64,000 nt of DNA from CAIODY01 sp046051225 (GTDB lineage Bacteria; Bacteroidota; Bacteroidia; Chitinophagales; CAIODY01), in the NCBI GenBank assembly GCA_046051225.1, contig JBJOOR010000003.1, positions 186,001 to 250,000 on the forward strand, written 5' to 3'. Shown one piece after another: positions 33,288 through 46,500 of the stretch. The position numbers and the translations under genes are program-made. Position 1 is the first letter of the stretch; each line of letters starts with the position of its first letter. The notes beneath the pieces are model-generated. The model was not told the origin of the DNA. It saw only the letters and a program-made list of their open reading frames with translations, and did not search any database.

Positions 33288-34451
33288 TTATTTAGATGCT
33301 CTTCGTTTCATTTCAGCTTTAATTAACTTTAACTCTCGGCTCATTTGCCCTGCAATAGCTGTGTTTTCTTGAGCTCTTCTAATTAGGTATGGCATTACAT
33401 CACCCACAGGTCCAAATGGCAAATATTTACAAGCATTATAGCCCGAATTTGCCATATTAAAAGTGATATGATCGCTCATACCAAATAATTGCGAAAAATA
33501 AATGTGTGGATGATTAGTTGGAAGATTTTTTTGTTTCATTATCTCAACAGCTTTAAAATGCGAATCTTCATTATGCGATGCACAGAAAAATGCAACATGC
33601 TCAATAGCATCTAAACAAGCTGATACAGCCAAATCAAAATCTTTATCTGATGCTTCTTTATTGGGTTGAATAGGTGATGGATAATTCATCTCTAAAGCAC
33701 GTTTGCGTTCTTTCTCCATGTATGCACCACGAACCAATTTTATTCCGTATACAAAGTTATTTTCTTTTGAAAGTTGAATACATTTTTGCAAATACTCTAA
33801 TCTATCATGGCGGTACAACTGAACAGTATTATATACCACTGCTTTTGTTTTATTGTATTGCAACATCATTCCATTTACCAAAGCATCCACAGGGTCTTGT
33901 ATCCAAGTTTCTTCAGCATCAATTAAAATACTGATATTTTTTTCAGCCGCACTTTTACAAAGTGTATCTAATCTGTTTTTTACTCTTCTAAATTCTTCTT
34001 GTTCATCGGGCGTAAGTGTTTGTTTGGCATTAATTTTTTCAAGCAATTCAAATCTACCAAAGCCTGTAACCTTAGCACTTACAAACGGTACATTAGCTTG
34101 TGATGCATAAATTACCACATTCATTAATTCCATTAAAGTGTGGTCAAATTCTTGTTCGCCACTTTTGGCTTCAATAGCATAATCTAAAATGCTTAATACA
34201 TTTAATTTTTGTAATTGATCAACGACAGGCGTCGATTCAGCTAATGATTCGCCACCACAAAATTGTTCGAAAATTGTTTTTTTTATTATCCACTTTACTG
34301 GCAAATGCATATCCAATGATAATTGCGCCAACGATGTACTAATTTTTACTAATGACGGATTATTGACAATGCTAAACAACCAATTTGATTTTTGTAAAGC
34401 CAAATTATCTTTAATTTTAAAAGCAATTTCAGTATTGTCGAAGGATAACAT
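33288..34451 (-). CDS. Proline dehydrogenase
   Basis: 387 residues, a monofunctional FAD-dependent proline dehydrogenase (TIM barrel) that oxidises proline to pyrroline-5-carboxylate. Key blocks: VSAKVTGFG, LIDAEETWIQDPVD, YGIKLVRGAYMEKERKRA (substrate-binding Lys/Arg) and YLPFGPVGDVMPYLIRRAQEN near the C-terminus with the conserved YxxRR. A TATATTTG box lies 17 bases upstream. Confidence 0.93.
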   Translation of the reverse strand: MLSFDNTEIAFKIKDNLALQKSNWLFSIVNNPSLVKISTSLAQLSLDMHLPVKWIIKKTIFEQFCGGESLAESTPVVDQLQKLNVLSILDYAIEAKSGEQEFDHTLMELMNVVIYASQANVPFVSAKVTGFGRFELLEKINAKQTLTPDEQEEFRRVKNRLDTLCKSAAEKNISILIDAEETWIQDPVDALVNGMMLQYNKTKAVVYNTVQLYRHDRLEYLQKCIQLSKENNFVYGIKLVRGAYMEKERKRALEMNYPSPIQPNKEASDKDFDLAVSACLDAIEHVAFFCASHNEDSHFKAVEIMKQKNLPTNHPHIYFSQLFGMSDHITFNMANSGYNACKYLPFGPVGDVMPYLIRRAQENTAIAGQMSRELKLIKAEMKRRASK

Positions 34452-34467
34452 GAATTAATATTTTTTG

Positions 34468-34475
34468 CAAATATA
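34468..34475 (-). promoter_or_regulatory. -7 box (TATATTTG) for the proline dehydrogenase gene
   Basis: Exact TAnnTTTG; the G lies 17 bases before the ATG, giving a predicted leader of about 13 nt. Likely drives the proline dehydrogenase-purN pair. Confidence 0.55.
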
Positions 34476-34535
34476 CAATTGATATGGTAAATGATTGCTC
34501 AAACTTCTGCCCCATCATCCAAATTATTAAAAACA

Positions 34536-34568
34536 AAAATGGCTGTTCAAAAAATGAACAGCCATTTT
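34536..34568 (-). terminator. Intrinsic terminator after the giant adhesin gene
   Basis: 14-bp perfect stem AAAATGGCTGTTCA and complement, 5-base A loop, A/T-tracts on both sides. It separates the adhesin transcript from the proline dehydrogenase gene. Confidence 0.82.
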
Positions 34569-34594
34569 GTATAAAAAATACGTTTGTTAAGCTA

Positions 34595-37500
34595 TTACTT
34601 AGATACTACTAATTTTTTAGTTTCAGTGTATCCTTCTGTTTGAATGTTTACTAAGTAAACACCAGCTTCAACATCACTTAAATCAAATTTAACATTACCA
34701 TATTGGTTAGGTGTTTGAATTTTTTCTTCTCTAACAACCTTACCTTGAACATCCATAACTTTTACCATTACTGATTCTAAGTTAGCTGCTGGTAATGAAT
34801 AGTTAACCGATACTGTATTACTTGTTGGATTTGGAATTAATTCGAAATTACCTACAGATGTAACTTGTACTTGATTAGTTTCTTCTTGATTAGCAATGTT
34901 TACCAAATTGAATTCATGAACCTGACCATCATCTTCAACATTTGCAGTTAAAGCATTCATTAATTCTTCTTCAGTAGCATCCACATAATGAACACCACCA
35001 ATTACATACTCTGTATGAGTATTTAATCTAGCAGGACCAGAACATGTAGCATAAGGAGTAGTATATGAGGTCATCAATGCACCACCTACACATTTGAAGG
35101 TATAGTAGAATGAATAGTTTTGACTTAATTGTAAGCCACTAATACCATATCCAGTTGAAGGTAATGAAGCAATAGCTTGTACAAAACCATGGAATGAACC
35201 AGCACTTGTAAACGACCATACTAAACGATAAGGATAAGTACTAGCAGCTGGTATTAACAAAGTAGGAACACCTTGAGCTGAAGGACTTGGCCATGTTACA
35301 GATACTACAGAACAATGCCCAGTTGCACCTGTAACTAACGGAGCAGATAAATTACCACCACAACCAGCTGTAGTAGCCAATGATGCTTTAGCACAGAAGA
35401 TTTGTGAACCTGTAGTTGTTGAAATATCTACAAATTTAACCCATACTTCATATGTTTGATTTGATGTTAATCCGCCAATTGTATAATTAGATGTTGGTGA
35501 TAAATTAACATAGTTTGCACCTGTTGCACCTACTTTTCTCCAATATACTACATATTTGCCAGGAGCTGGAGCCGAGAATGAAGGGAAGTTCACTCTCAAC
35601 GTTGTAGTTGTTGGATTGGTTAATGTAACACCATTTACTATACCTTGAACCGACAATGTATAATTACCACTTGGCACTGTTGCAGTTCCTTGTAATTGTA
35701 CATATATGTATGAACCAATATACGGATTAAGTGTAGTTGAAGTAAGTGTTAATGTACCACTTGAGCTACAACCAACTTGAGTAAATGAAGGATTGTTACA
35801 TAATTGAGCACCAGGAGCCAATACATAAGCCGCCAAAATTGGAGTCATAGATTGACCATAAGTAGTTACAGAACGTAAAGTTACACCAGCAGTAAATGTA
35901 GGCACCCTAAATTTATACCAAACTGGTTTTTGTGTAGTTGCTACCGTACCACAAGATGGTGTAGGTTCGCCAGTAAATGCATAAGCATACGCTGTGCTAC
36001 CTGTGTAGTAAACCAAACTTGGACCAGATGGAGGATTAGACAACACATTGTTATTATTTTGTCCTGCATATACAGAGCTACCGTTATCATAAGCTGAAAC
36101 CACAGTACTTGATACACCAGCTACATAACCAGAGTTAGCAGAAGCATTAATTGAAGCACAAGGAATAACGTTTGCTGGAGCTGTACCACTATACACACAT
36201 ATAGAGAATGTACCAGAGCCAAAACCTGCTGCTGCATTATATACTCTAATTCTATATGTTGTTTGTAAAGCTAATAGACCTGTATATAATTTCGATTCAG
36301 TTGCATTTGATGAGTTACTGTTTGTATTAACACAACCCAACGAAGTTAATGAACCACATACACTACCAGTAAATACTTCGAACACAGGATCATAGTTAGC
36401 AGAACCTGTAACTACGATATTCATAGAAGAAGCTGTAGATGGACGTGTAACAGTGAACCATACATCATCATCTGGATTAGTAGATGAACAACTAGCACTT
36501 ACCGCTTGCGATAATGTAGCATAAGCTGATGTAGCTGCTGTAGGATTACATGATGTACCAAATGTTAATGATGTTGCATTAGCACATGCATCATTTACTG
36601 GTGGTGTGTTAGATAAGATACAGATACCAAAGCTTCCTGATGCAAAACCAGCCGTTTTATGATATACACGAATGTATAGTTTTGTAGGCGTAGGAGATGT
36701 AACTAAGTTTGTCAAATTCACTGTTTCTAATCCACCTGTACCTGTAGCATTAGTACAAGATGCACCAAATGTTGATGATGCAACCAATGTTAATGTACCA
36801 GTACATGAACCTGTAGCTGTATATAATTCAACGGCTGGATCATAAGTACCATTACCTTGAACATAAATAGAAGCTGTAGGGTTGCTAGCTGTATAAGTAA
36901 ACCATACATCATCATCACTAATACCTCCAGAACATACTGACGCTGGAACAACTAATCCAGTTTTAGTTGCAGTTTGTGTTGCAGATACCGATGTATAATT
37001 AGTTAATGTACAAGCTGTACCTGTAGTTGAAGTTAGAGCATAAGCTCCGCATGGATCATCATTTGCTGGTGGAGGGAAGTTTTCATAAGTACAAATACCA
37101 AACACTCCATCATAACCAGAACCAGCGCCACCATAGCTATTAAATCCTGATCCATCATTAAATACACGGATGTAATAAGTATTACCAGATGTTAATTGAT
37201 TAGCACCTGTTCCATAAGCATAAGTATTTGAAGCGTTTAAGCCTACTGTACCTGCTTGACATGCAATAGAACTTGTTAATGATGAATTCCATATTTCATA
37301 TTTTGGAATAAATCCATATCCTGCATTTACTGTAATACCAATACCAGTTGAACCAATAGTTGGTGTACTTGGTAAAGTGATACTAAACCAAATATCATCA
37401 TCTGCGTTTGCTTGTGTACCACCTGTACATACTGTATTACCAGATGCTGTGGCATATTGTGTATTATAATATTTATAACACATATCAGTACAAGGACCTC

Positions 37501-40500
37501 CATTTAATGCTAATGAAATAGCACCTGTTGGATTATCATTTACTGGAGGAGCTGTGCTTGGAGCAGCAGGCATTGTATAGCCTGTGCCTGGTATAAACAT
37601 ATACGACTCATTACATTGAGGAACGCTATAAAAATATGAAGTTGTTGGTTCTGCTTTATCAAAACGATTTGTATTTAAGTCTTGCAATACATAACATTCA
37701 CCATTTTGCGGTGTAGTGCTAATATTAGCAGATTTAATACCAATTGCAGCATAGTAATAATTGTTAACTGTACCATTTTGACCTAACATAGTACCATGAA
37801 CGATTTCAATTTTATGATTAGCTTGATTAGAACTTTCATACAATTTTACTTGGAAGTTCAAATCTGGACCTGGGTTATAATATTTCTCAATACCTTTCCA
37901 TTCGAAGATAGCTACACGATTAGGTGCTGTACCTTGAACATCATACCATATACCAGCATCTAAAGATGATTGGCCTGTAACAGTAGGATAACCAGGTGTT
38001 TGTAAATCACACCACCATGGTGCTACTACCGACATTGGAGTTGTATTAGTTGTGAAGTTACCAGTATAAGTAGTTTGACCACCTGTAACACCAGCACCAT
38101 CTAACGTCATCCAACCATTAGTACACATTCTTACCGAAGTAACTGTTTTACCATAGAATGTAAAATTAAAGCCTGAAGGTAATGCAATTGCATTTGTAAT
38201 ACCATCATCAGGATTAATAGTAACCCATGTAGGATGTTGTACTGTAGGGCTTGTAGAGATATCATTATAAGTAATACCTGTAGTACGAGCTATATTAAAT
38301 TGGCAAATTATATTGTTAGCTAAGCAAGTATTTGTATAAGCAAACAACGAGCTGCCTGTACAAGTAACCTTACAACGGTAGTAAGTAGATGAACCAGGCA
38401 ATGTAGTTGGCGTAGTATAAGTTGCTGTTGTAGCACCCGAACCACCCACAACATTTGCCCAAGTATTAATACCATTTAATGAATATTCCCACTGATAAGT
38501 ATATCCATAACCTGTTGTTGTAGCATTTAATGTAGTTGATTGACCTGTACAAACGCTTACATTAGTAGGAATGGTAGCTGAAGGTGTACCACTACAAGGT
38601 GATAATACTTCAATATCATCAATTGATAATGCATAGTAAGAATAAGCAGCATTTGTAACTTCAACTGCTATTACATAATCACCTGTTGTAGCTGGTGTAA
38701 ATGTGCCTGCTAATTGAGTTAAAACATTATAAGTAGTAGCCAAAATACCTGTTTTAGATACAATATTAGTCATACCTGTTGGTGATTGACTAGGACCATA
38801 TTTCAAATTAATATTCCAGTTGCCTGTTGCACCTGCGTTATCATTAGCATACCATACTGAAGCTCTATATGTTTGACCACCAACCATGTGAATAGCTTGT
38901 GTATATACATATCTATCATTAGCATAGCTTGAACCATTGCTATTGTAATAGTAAAAACTTGCATATTTAGAACCACCAGATGTATGATTTTGCTGACTAG
39001 TATAAGTAGTGCTATATGTAGTATAAGACGGTGTATATAAATCTTGTCCTAAAATCATTAAGTTAGCATTGCCAGAACCATAGCTCATACAATTTGGTAA
39101 AGTATTAGCTGTTGTAATACTTTCAAAATCTTCTAAGAATGGAATAGTAGCAGCCGATGAAGATGCCGCAAGATTTACTGCATTTGAGTAAGTAGTATTA
39201 CCAGCACAGGTTACACCTATACGATACCATGTAGATGTAGCAGGCACACCCCAAGTTAAAGTAGCAGCTGTAGCACCTGAAATATTGCTAAATCCTGTTG
39301 TTGCACTTGTGGTAGAACTTTGCCATTGATAAGTATAGCTTGTTAAAGCTGGTGTAAATGATAATACTGTTAACGAACCAGGGCAACCTGTTAATGAAGA
39401 TGCCGAAGCTGTTAATGTTGGAGTGATAGATATTACTGCATTACCTAAATTAGCCGAACAAGCACTATTTACATTAGATTTAATACCCATTGGATAAGTA
39501 CCCACTGGGGCTGTAAAGCTAGATGCATTTTGCCAAGTTGGTGTAGTTGCAGTAAAATTATTTGAATATTGATAATTACGAGGAATATATTTAACCGATA
39601 CATTGCCCAATTGATGACCTTGAGAGATACCACCTGTACGAGCCATGAATAAATGATTCCATGTAGCTTTTGATGCTGCTAAATATGCAGCAGGTAATTG
39701 TACATTATTAAATAATGTAGTACTACCCATAGTAACCGTAACCTGACCACCAGCGTTAATAGTTAAAGTAACGTGTGATGTATTACCGCCTAACCAAGTT
39801 ACATCATTAGCATATCCTAATACATCAGGGTTAGAACCTACTGATGGTGTATTTGGAGGATAATGACCACCTGTATTAGTAATAGTACCATAAGTTAAAT
39901 AAATACCTGCTACGTTAGAGCCATTTGTATAGGCATCAAATGCAAGATGTAGTTTAGTACCGCTACCAACTTCTTGTCCACCATTAGTTGTACAAACTGG
40001 AGATACATTATCGCCAAAATTATAACTAAAACCATCAGCACCTGCAGCACCTACAGTTGTTAAGTCAAATTCAGTTTGCCATATATCTGCATCTATATTA
40101 TTTGCATTTAATATTTCGTAGTTACCTTCTTGAGAAACAGTATTAGCTGTTAATATCAAAGCCGAACCATTTGATGTTGGTGTAGGTGTACCGCATACAT
40201 ATTCAAATGTTGAATTAAATACACTTGTAGCAAAATTATTTTGATATAATGTAGTTAACGCAGCTGTTGTAATAGCTGGCGAAATCAATATTGAACCATT
40301 GCTACCACATGTAGTAGGCGCTTGTGTAGATACTGTAGCTGTTGTTAAATCAGGCAATTGAGTAATTGTGATAGTAGCTGTAGTTACACAACCCAATGTA
40401 GCATCGGTAGCTGTAGCTGTATATACATAAGTACCTGGTATAGTTGGTGTTGGTGTAATAGTAGCACCACTTGTAGTACAATTTGCTAAACCACTACCTG

Positions 40501-43500
40501 TAAGTGGCGAAGCACACCATTTATAACTATACACATTTACCCCTGTGTTTGGAGATTTAGCAGCTGTTAAGCTTAATGCAGTACCCCAACAATTGTTGTT
40601 ATTACCAATATTATTGGTAATTGCAATTGGATTTGGCGTTGTTACATTTGCAATAGCCAATGTTCTTGGATAGCTTTCGCAACCACTTGTAGTACTTACT
40701 TGCGATACATAGAACGAAGTAGTGGTATTGATTGGCGTTGTATATTTATTCGATGTACTACTTTGTAATGGTAAACCACCTGTAGCAGCCGCATACCACG
40801 ACCATACATGTGTACCTGTACCATTTGATACGCTAACATTTGGTAATGCTAAACCGCATTGTGTAGAGGCAGGAGATGCTGTAGGAGCAGCTGGAGATGG
40901 ATTAATGCTTACTGATACTGCATTAGAAGCCGATGAACAACCATTAGAACCTGTAACAGTTAATAAATAATCTGCACTTCTTGATGTTGTTGTGCTTGTA
41001 TTGTTTGGATTATCAAATGCTGTATTTACAGTAGTAGCAATAGTAGTAGCCGATGTTGGGCTTACCAATGAGTAAGCTCTTGTCCAATTAAATGTATATG
41101 GAGGTAAAATAGTTACAAAGAAATCTTCTGTACTACCCGAACCTAAAGCTGTACAACCATCTGCAACGCCTAAGATATTACCATTTAAACGAGAACGAAC
41201 ACGAACACCCACTAAACCCGAAGCACCACCCACTGGAACATAATATGTCCAAGTAGCTGTTGTTCCAGTAAGATAAGGTTGAACAAATTCGCCCGAAGGA
41301 TTAGATGAACTATTTGTAGTAGCATCAAATACGCCATTACCATTAAAATCTATCCAAACACCTGTAATGGCAGAACCATTAGTAGTCATTGTAGTAGTAT
41401 AAGATAAACCACCAATTAAACTAGTAGTATTGGCACCTGTAGCAGCATTAATATTATAATAAGGCGATGCTGTTGCACCAGCCGAACTAAAATTCAATGT
41501 ATTAATTGTGAACCCAATTACCACCGAGCTACCTTGATTGGTAACAGCACAATAAGTAGGTGCAGTTCCACCACCACTACCCGAACCAGCCGAAGCTCCA
41601 CCATAAGCAGTTACATTTAAATGTACTGAATCTGTAGAACAAATAGTAGTTGGTGTAGCTGTAATAGTTGGTACTAATGGTAAAGGCAATACAATTACTG
41701 TAGTTGTTTTAATTACCTGACATACTGGAGCAACTGTTCCATCAGTCATAGTAGCTGTATAAATATATGTACCAGCCGCAGTTGGTGTAATACTTACTGT
41801 ATTACTTAATGAAGTGTTAGTAATAACACCACCAGCCAATGTAGTAGCAATGCCACTACCTGTTGCAGGCGATGCTGTCCAAACCACTGTATAGTTATTA
41901 CCGCTTGCTGTTCCTGTTTTAGTAGCTGTTAAATTAACACTACCACCCAAACAAACACCAGCAACTGGTGCTGTATTACCAGCTGTAGCTGCATCTGGTT
42001 GAGTAACTACTTCTGTAGGTGCTGTAGCCGATGTAACACGTGGAGATGATACGCAACCATTTACTGTTTCTGTAATCCAATAATTAGCAGTAGCAGTAGT
42101 AGGTGTAGTAATAGTAGTAGAAACATTTGCAGCTTGAATAGTTGTTCCTGCTGTAACTGCGCTATACCAAGTAAATTGTGGTGCTGTTAAGCCTGAATTA
42201 GAAGAAGCCACACAAGTTGGTAAGTTAGCACCGCAATGTCCACCTGCTGTTAATGTAGGCACAGATGGAATTGGATTAACTGTAATAACTGTAGAAGGTG
42301 ATGTAGCTTGACAACCTGTAGAAGGATCGGTAGCTATAACCAATAAATTTTGAGTAGTTTGAACTGCTGGAGGAGCAGTAGCTGATGCTGGAGTGATAGT
42401 AACCGGACCACCACCTGTAGCAACGCCTGTACTTGTACCAAAATTCCATGAATATGTATTTGCAGGATTGCCACCGAAGATATTTACTAAATAATCTTCT
42501 GTTTCGCCCCAAGAATAAGTACCTGTAGCAGCTGGAACGGCTGAAGTTTCTTGATCAGTTACCCTCATTACAGTCATACCCGGCGAAGCCGTTAATGGCA
42601 CTGTAAATGAAACAGGGTAAGAAGTACCTGTCATTACACCTGTTGTATAAGTTGTAGTATAAGCTAATTCGTTAGTAGAATTAAATACACCATTACGATC
42701 ATAATCAATATAAATAGAAACTCTTGTACCAAATGGACTTGTACCGCAATAACCAACTGTAACCGAACCTGTAACTGCTTGACCTAATATTAAATTAGTA
42801 GCAGGTAGGTTAGTATAGTTAGAATATTCTTCTTGAATAGAAGCTGGTAAACCATTAATAGCAGATGTACTACCTGTAGTGCTACAAGAACTTGTATTGT
42901 TTAATGTTCCACCACCAACGCAAGAAATATTTACATTAAATATTTCATCATCAGTAGTAGATGTAGCATTAGATAAACCATAACCTGTAGGTGCTGTTTG
43001 CGAACCACCACCAGCATAAGCTGTAATAGCTGTTCCAGCACATACTGTAGTAGCTGATGCAAACGGCGCTAATACAACTGGCAATGCTGCCACTGTAATA
43101 GTTCTTGTAGTATTACTTGCACATGTACCATCATTAGCATATACATTGTAAACATAAGTTCCAGCCGCAGTAGGTGTAACTGTAAGTGTTGTAGCACCTG
43201 CTGTTGAAGAACCACCCGAAAGTGGTGAAGCTAAACCGCTTGTAGCAGCATTAGCCGATGTACAATTCCAAGTATAGTTATATGCATTACCATTAGTTCC
43301 AGTTTGTGAAGCTTGTAAAGTAAAACTATTGCCTAAACAAACTGTACCCGGTACTGTATTAGATGTAGCACTAGAATTAGCAGACACTACATCACCATAA
43401 GTTACACCCACTGATACTGGCGTACGAGCACTTGAACAACCATTTGTACCAGCTTCGCTTACATACCAAGTGGTACTAGCAGCTACTGGTGTTTGATAGG

Positions 43501-46500
43501 TTGTATAACCTGCTGTATAAGAAGCATTTGATTTAATAACTAAGTTATCTAAAGTGAAACCGCCTGCAACACCACCACTACGTGTATCAATTACATGTTT
43601 CCATGTGCTATTATTAGCAGCTAAATAAGCAGCAGGTAATTGTACATTAGTAAAAATAGCTGTACCACCTACCGACATTGTTAATTGTCCTAAAGCATTA
43701 ATATTGATTGTAACATGCGCAGATACTGGCGTTGTTGATGTTGGTATCCAAGCTACATTGCTTGAATATGCTAATAAACCTGTAGATAATGGCGAAGAAA
43801 CATAAGAAGTAGCTGATGTACCATAAGCTAAGTAAATACCTTTACCATCTGTACCATTAGCAGCATTATAAGTCATAAAGCCAATACGCAATTTACTACC
43901 ATTACCATGTTCGGCAGATGGTGTAGTTGTACCAGCTGCTGCATCATCGCCCCAGCTATATCCATAACCATCAGCTATTGTAGTTCCTGTAGCTGTTAAT
44001 GTCATATCATAATCTACTTGTAATTGAGTAGCTGATACGCCATTGTTTGGTGCATTTACTGTAATACCACCTTGAGTAGAAGTAGTAGCTGGTTTTAATG
44101 CAGCCACACCACCACTAATAGCCGCAGCACCCGAAAGCGATGAATTGGTTAAAGTAGATGATGTAAAATTATTAGTATAATAAGTAGATACAGTAGCAGC
44201 CAATGGTGGTGCTTGTTGTAATACACCTGTAATAGCATTATTGCTATTATACCAGAAGAATTGACCTGTAGCACCTGTAGTATTAGTGGTAGCTACCGAA
44301 GCAGTAGGTATTTGCGAACCACATTGTGTTGAACTTACCGATGTAGGTGCTGTAGGAATAGTATTAATTGTTAATGTTTGAGGAGCTGCTGTATGAATTT
44401 GACAACCGCTTGCATCTTGCAAATATAAATCAACCGATTCTGTATTACCACCCGAACCTGCTGGTGCATATTGATAAGTAGTAGATGTGCTATTGCCTAT
44501 TGCATTGCTATTGCTAGTCCAATAAGCTGTAAAGCCTGCGCCTACTAAGTTTACACGATAATCTTCTGCTTCACCCCATGAATATGTTCCTGTTGGAGAA
44601 GGCGTTGCAGTAGATTCTTGGTCAACTACTCTCATTAATGAATAACCACTGTTGATACCTGTAGTAGGCACAGTGAATGTACCTGTATAAGCTGTACCTG
44701 CAAAAGCAGCAGTAGCATAAGCTGGAGCAGCTACTTTTTCAGTAGTGGTATTAAATGTTCCATCTCTATTATAATCAATATAAATAGCAAATGCAGAACT
44801 ATAAGTACCCGAAGTACAATATCCAATTGTTACTGAATAGTTATAAGTATTACCCCCCACCAATGTTGGTACAGTAGTTAAGTTGGTATAGTTACTATAT
44901 TCATAAGGAATAGAAGCAGGTAAACCATTTAACACTGTGGTAGCACCTGTAGCACCACATGATGCTGTATTGCTTAATAAGTTAGTAAAGCTACTACCCG
45001 AACCTAAATTAACCGATAAAATTTCATCATCGGCAGTGGCAGTGGCATTAGATGTACCATAACCTGTAGGTATGGTAGTAGGACCACCTGCTGTAACCGA
45101 TAATGTAGTAGGTGCTAAAGCACATACAGGATTAGGCGACATAGCAAATGAAGCAAGTACACCATTGTAAGGGTCATCTGTATAAGATGCACCAGCGGCG
45201 CTTTTGCTAAATGTTGATGACGGAGTAGCTGTAAGATAATCAACCACACGGCAACTCCACACTATGGTAGCATTAGTTGGTACTGAAGCTGGTAAAGTAC
45301 CACTCCAGTTATTACCACCTGTGTTCGTCATACGAACCGATATAGTAGCACCACCATTAATAGTATAATCAATAAACACACCGCTTGTAGCTACAGTAGT
45401 ACCAGTAGCATCAATACTACAACCACTTGGAGCAGATGCTATACAAGTGATAGCACGGCTTGTGGTAACACATTGATAGCCTGTAGGTGTGGCTGCTGTA
45501 GAAGAAATAAGAGGTGCAGGGCTTGAACCATTAAATTCGTAAGCTCCACAATCAGGTGCTGTACCACTACCTGAATATCCTGTATAAGTAGCACGTGTAT
45601 TACCAATAGGCAATGAAGCATCTATGTTAATACCTAATGCAGCAGCACCGCCACTTTCAGCTTGTGTAGTAGAACCACCAGCAATATTTAATAATACGGA
45701 TGCATTGCCTGATACACTTGCAACACTTGCTGTATTTGATGGTTGATACAATACGGATGCAAAAGTACCACTTAAGTTTTCAGTAGCAGAACTTCCATCT
45801 TTACCAGTAGCAGCACTCATTGCTCCTACAGTAGCTAATAAACCCGTAGGGGTAATTGCCGAAGAAGTAGCAGAACCTGCATATACACCATAAGCATAGC
45901 TATTAGCAGAAGAACCAAAATAATAAATATTATTATTAATATTTACATTTGCGTTACCAGCAATATGCGCACTACTATAACCAGCTTCAGCCATTACATA
46001 ACCGCCTGTGCCTGGCGTACAATTAAAATCGAAAATATTGTTTTGAATATTTACAGCCACCGTAGGAGCCGCAGCACCGGCATAAATTTGTATGGCTTTT
46101 GCACCACCAGCCGCACCAAATGTACCTGTAGCATAAATTGAATTATGACGGAAATTGTAGAACACATTACTACCTAAATAAGCTCCAATAATTGCCTGTT
46201 GGCAGGTAGAGTTGGGTGCACGTAAATCTGTCCAAACGTTGTTATAAACATTTACTGGTGCACCAGTACCACTTGATGAACCAGCATAGTTGCAATAAAT
46301 AACTGTAGATGTAGTAGTATTAGATGTAGATATATTAAACCATTTGTTGTTGCGTATTCTATAATAGTTACCCGAAGCATTAACAGTAGAAGTAGATGTT
46401 ACTGGATAATTGAAACCATTAAATGCAGTATACAAGCAATAAGTTGTTGCTTGAGCGCCATTAATATTCCAAAAATTATTGTTATAACCATCTACTTGGT

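Noticed and set aside
42276..42512. Other-frame ORFs within the giant gene and other long genes
   Set aside because: Composition is that of frame-shifted low-complexity coding DNA; shadows of the real gene.
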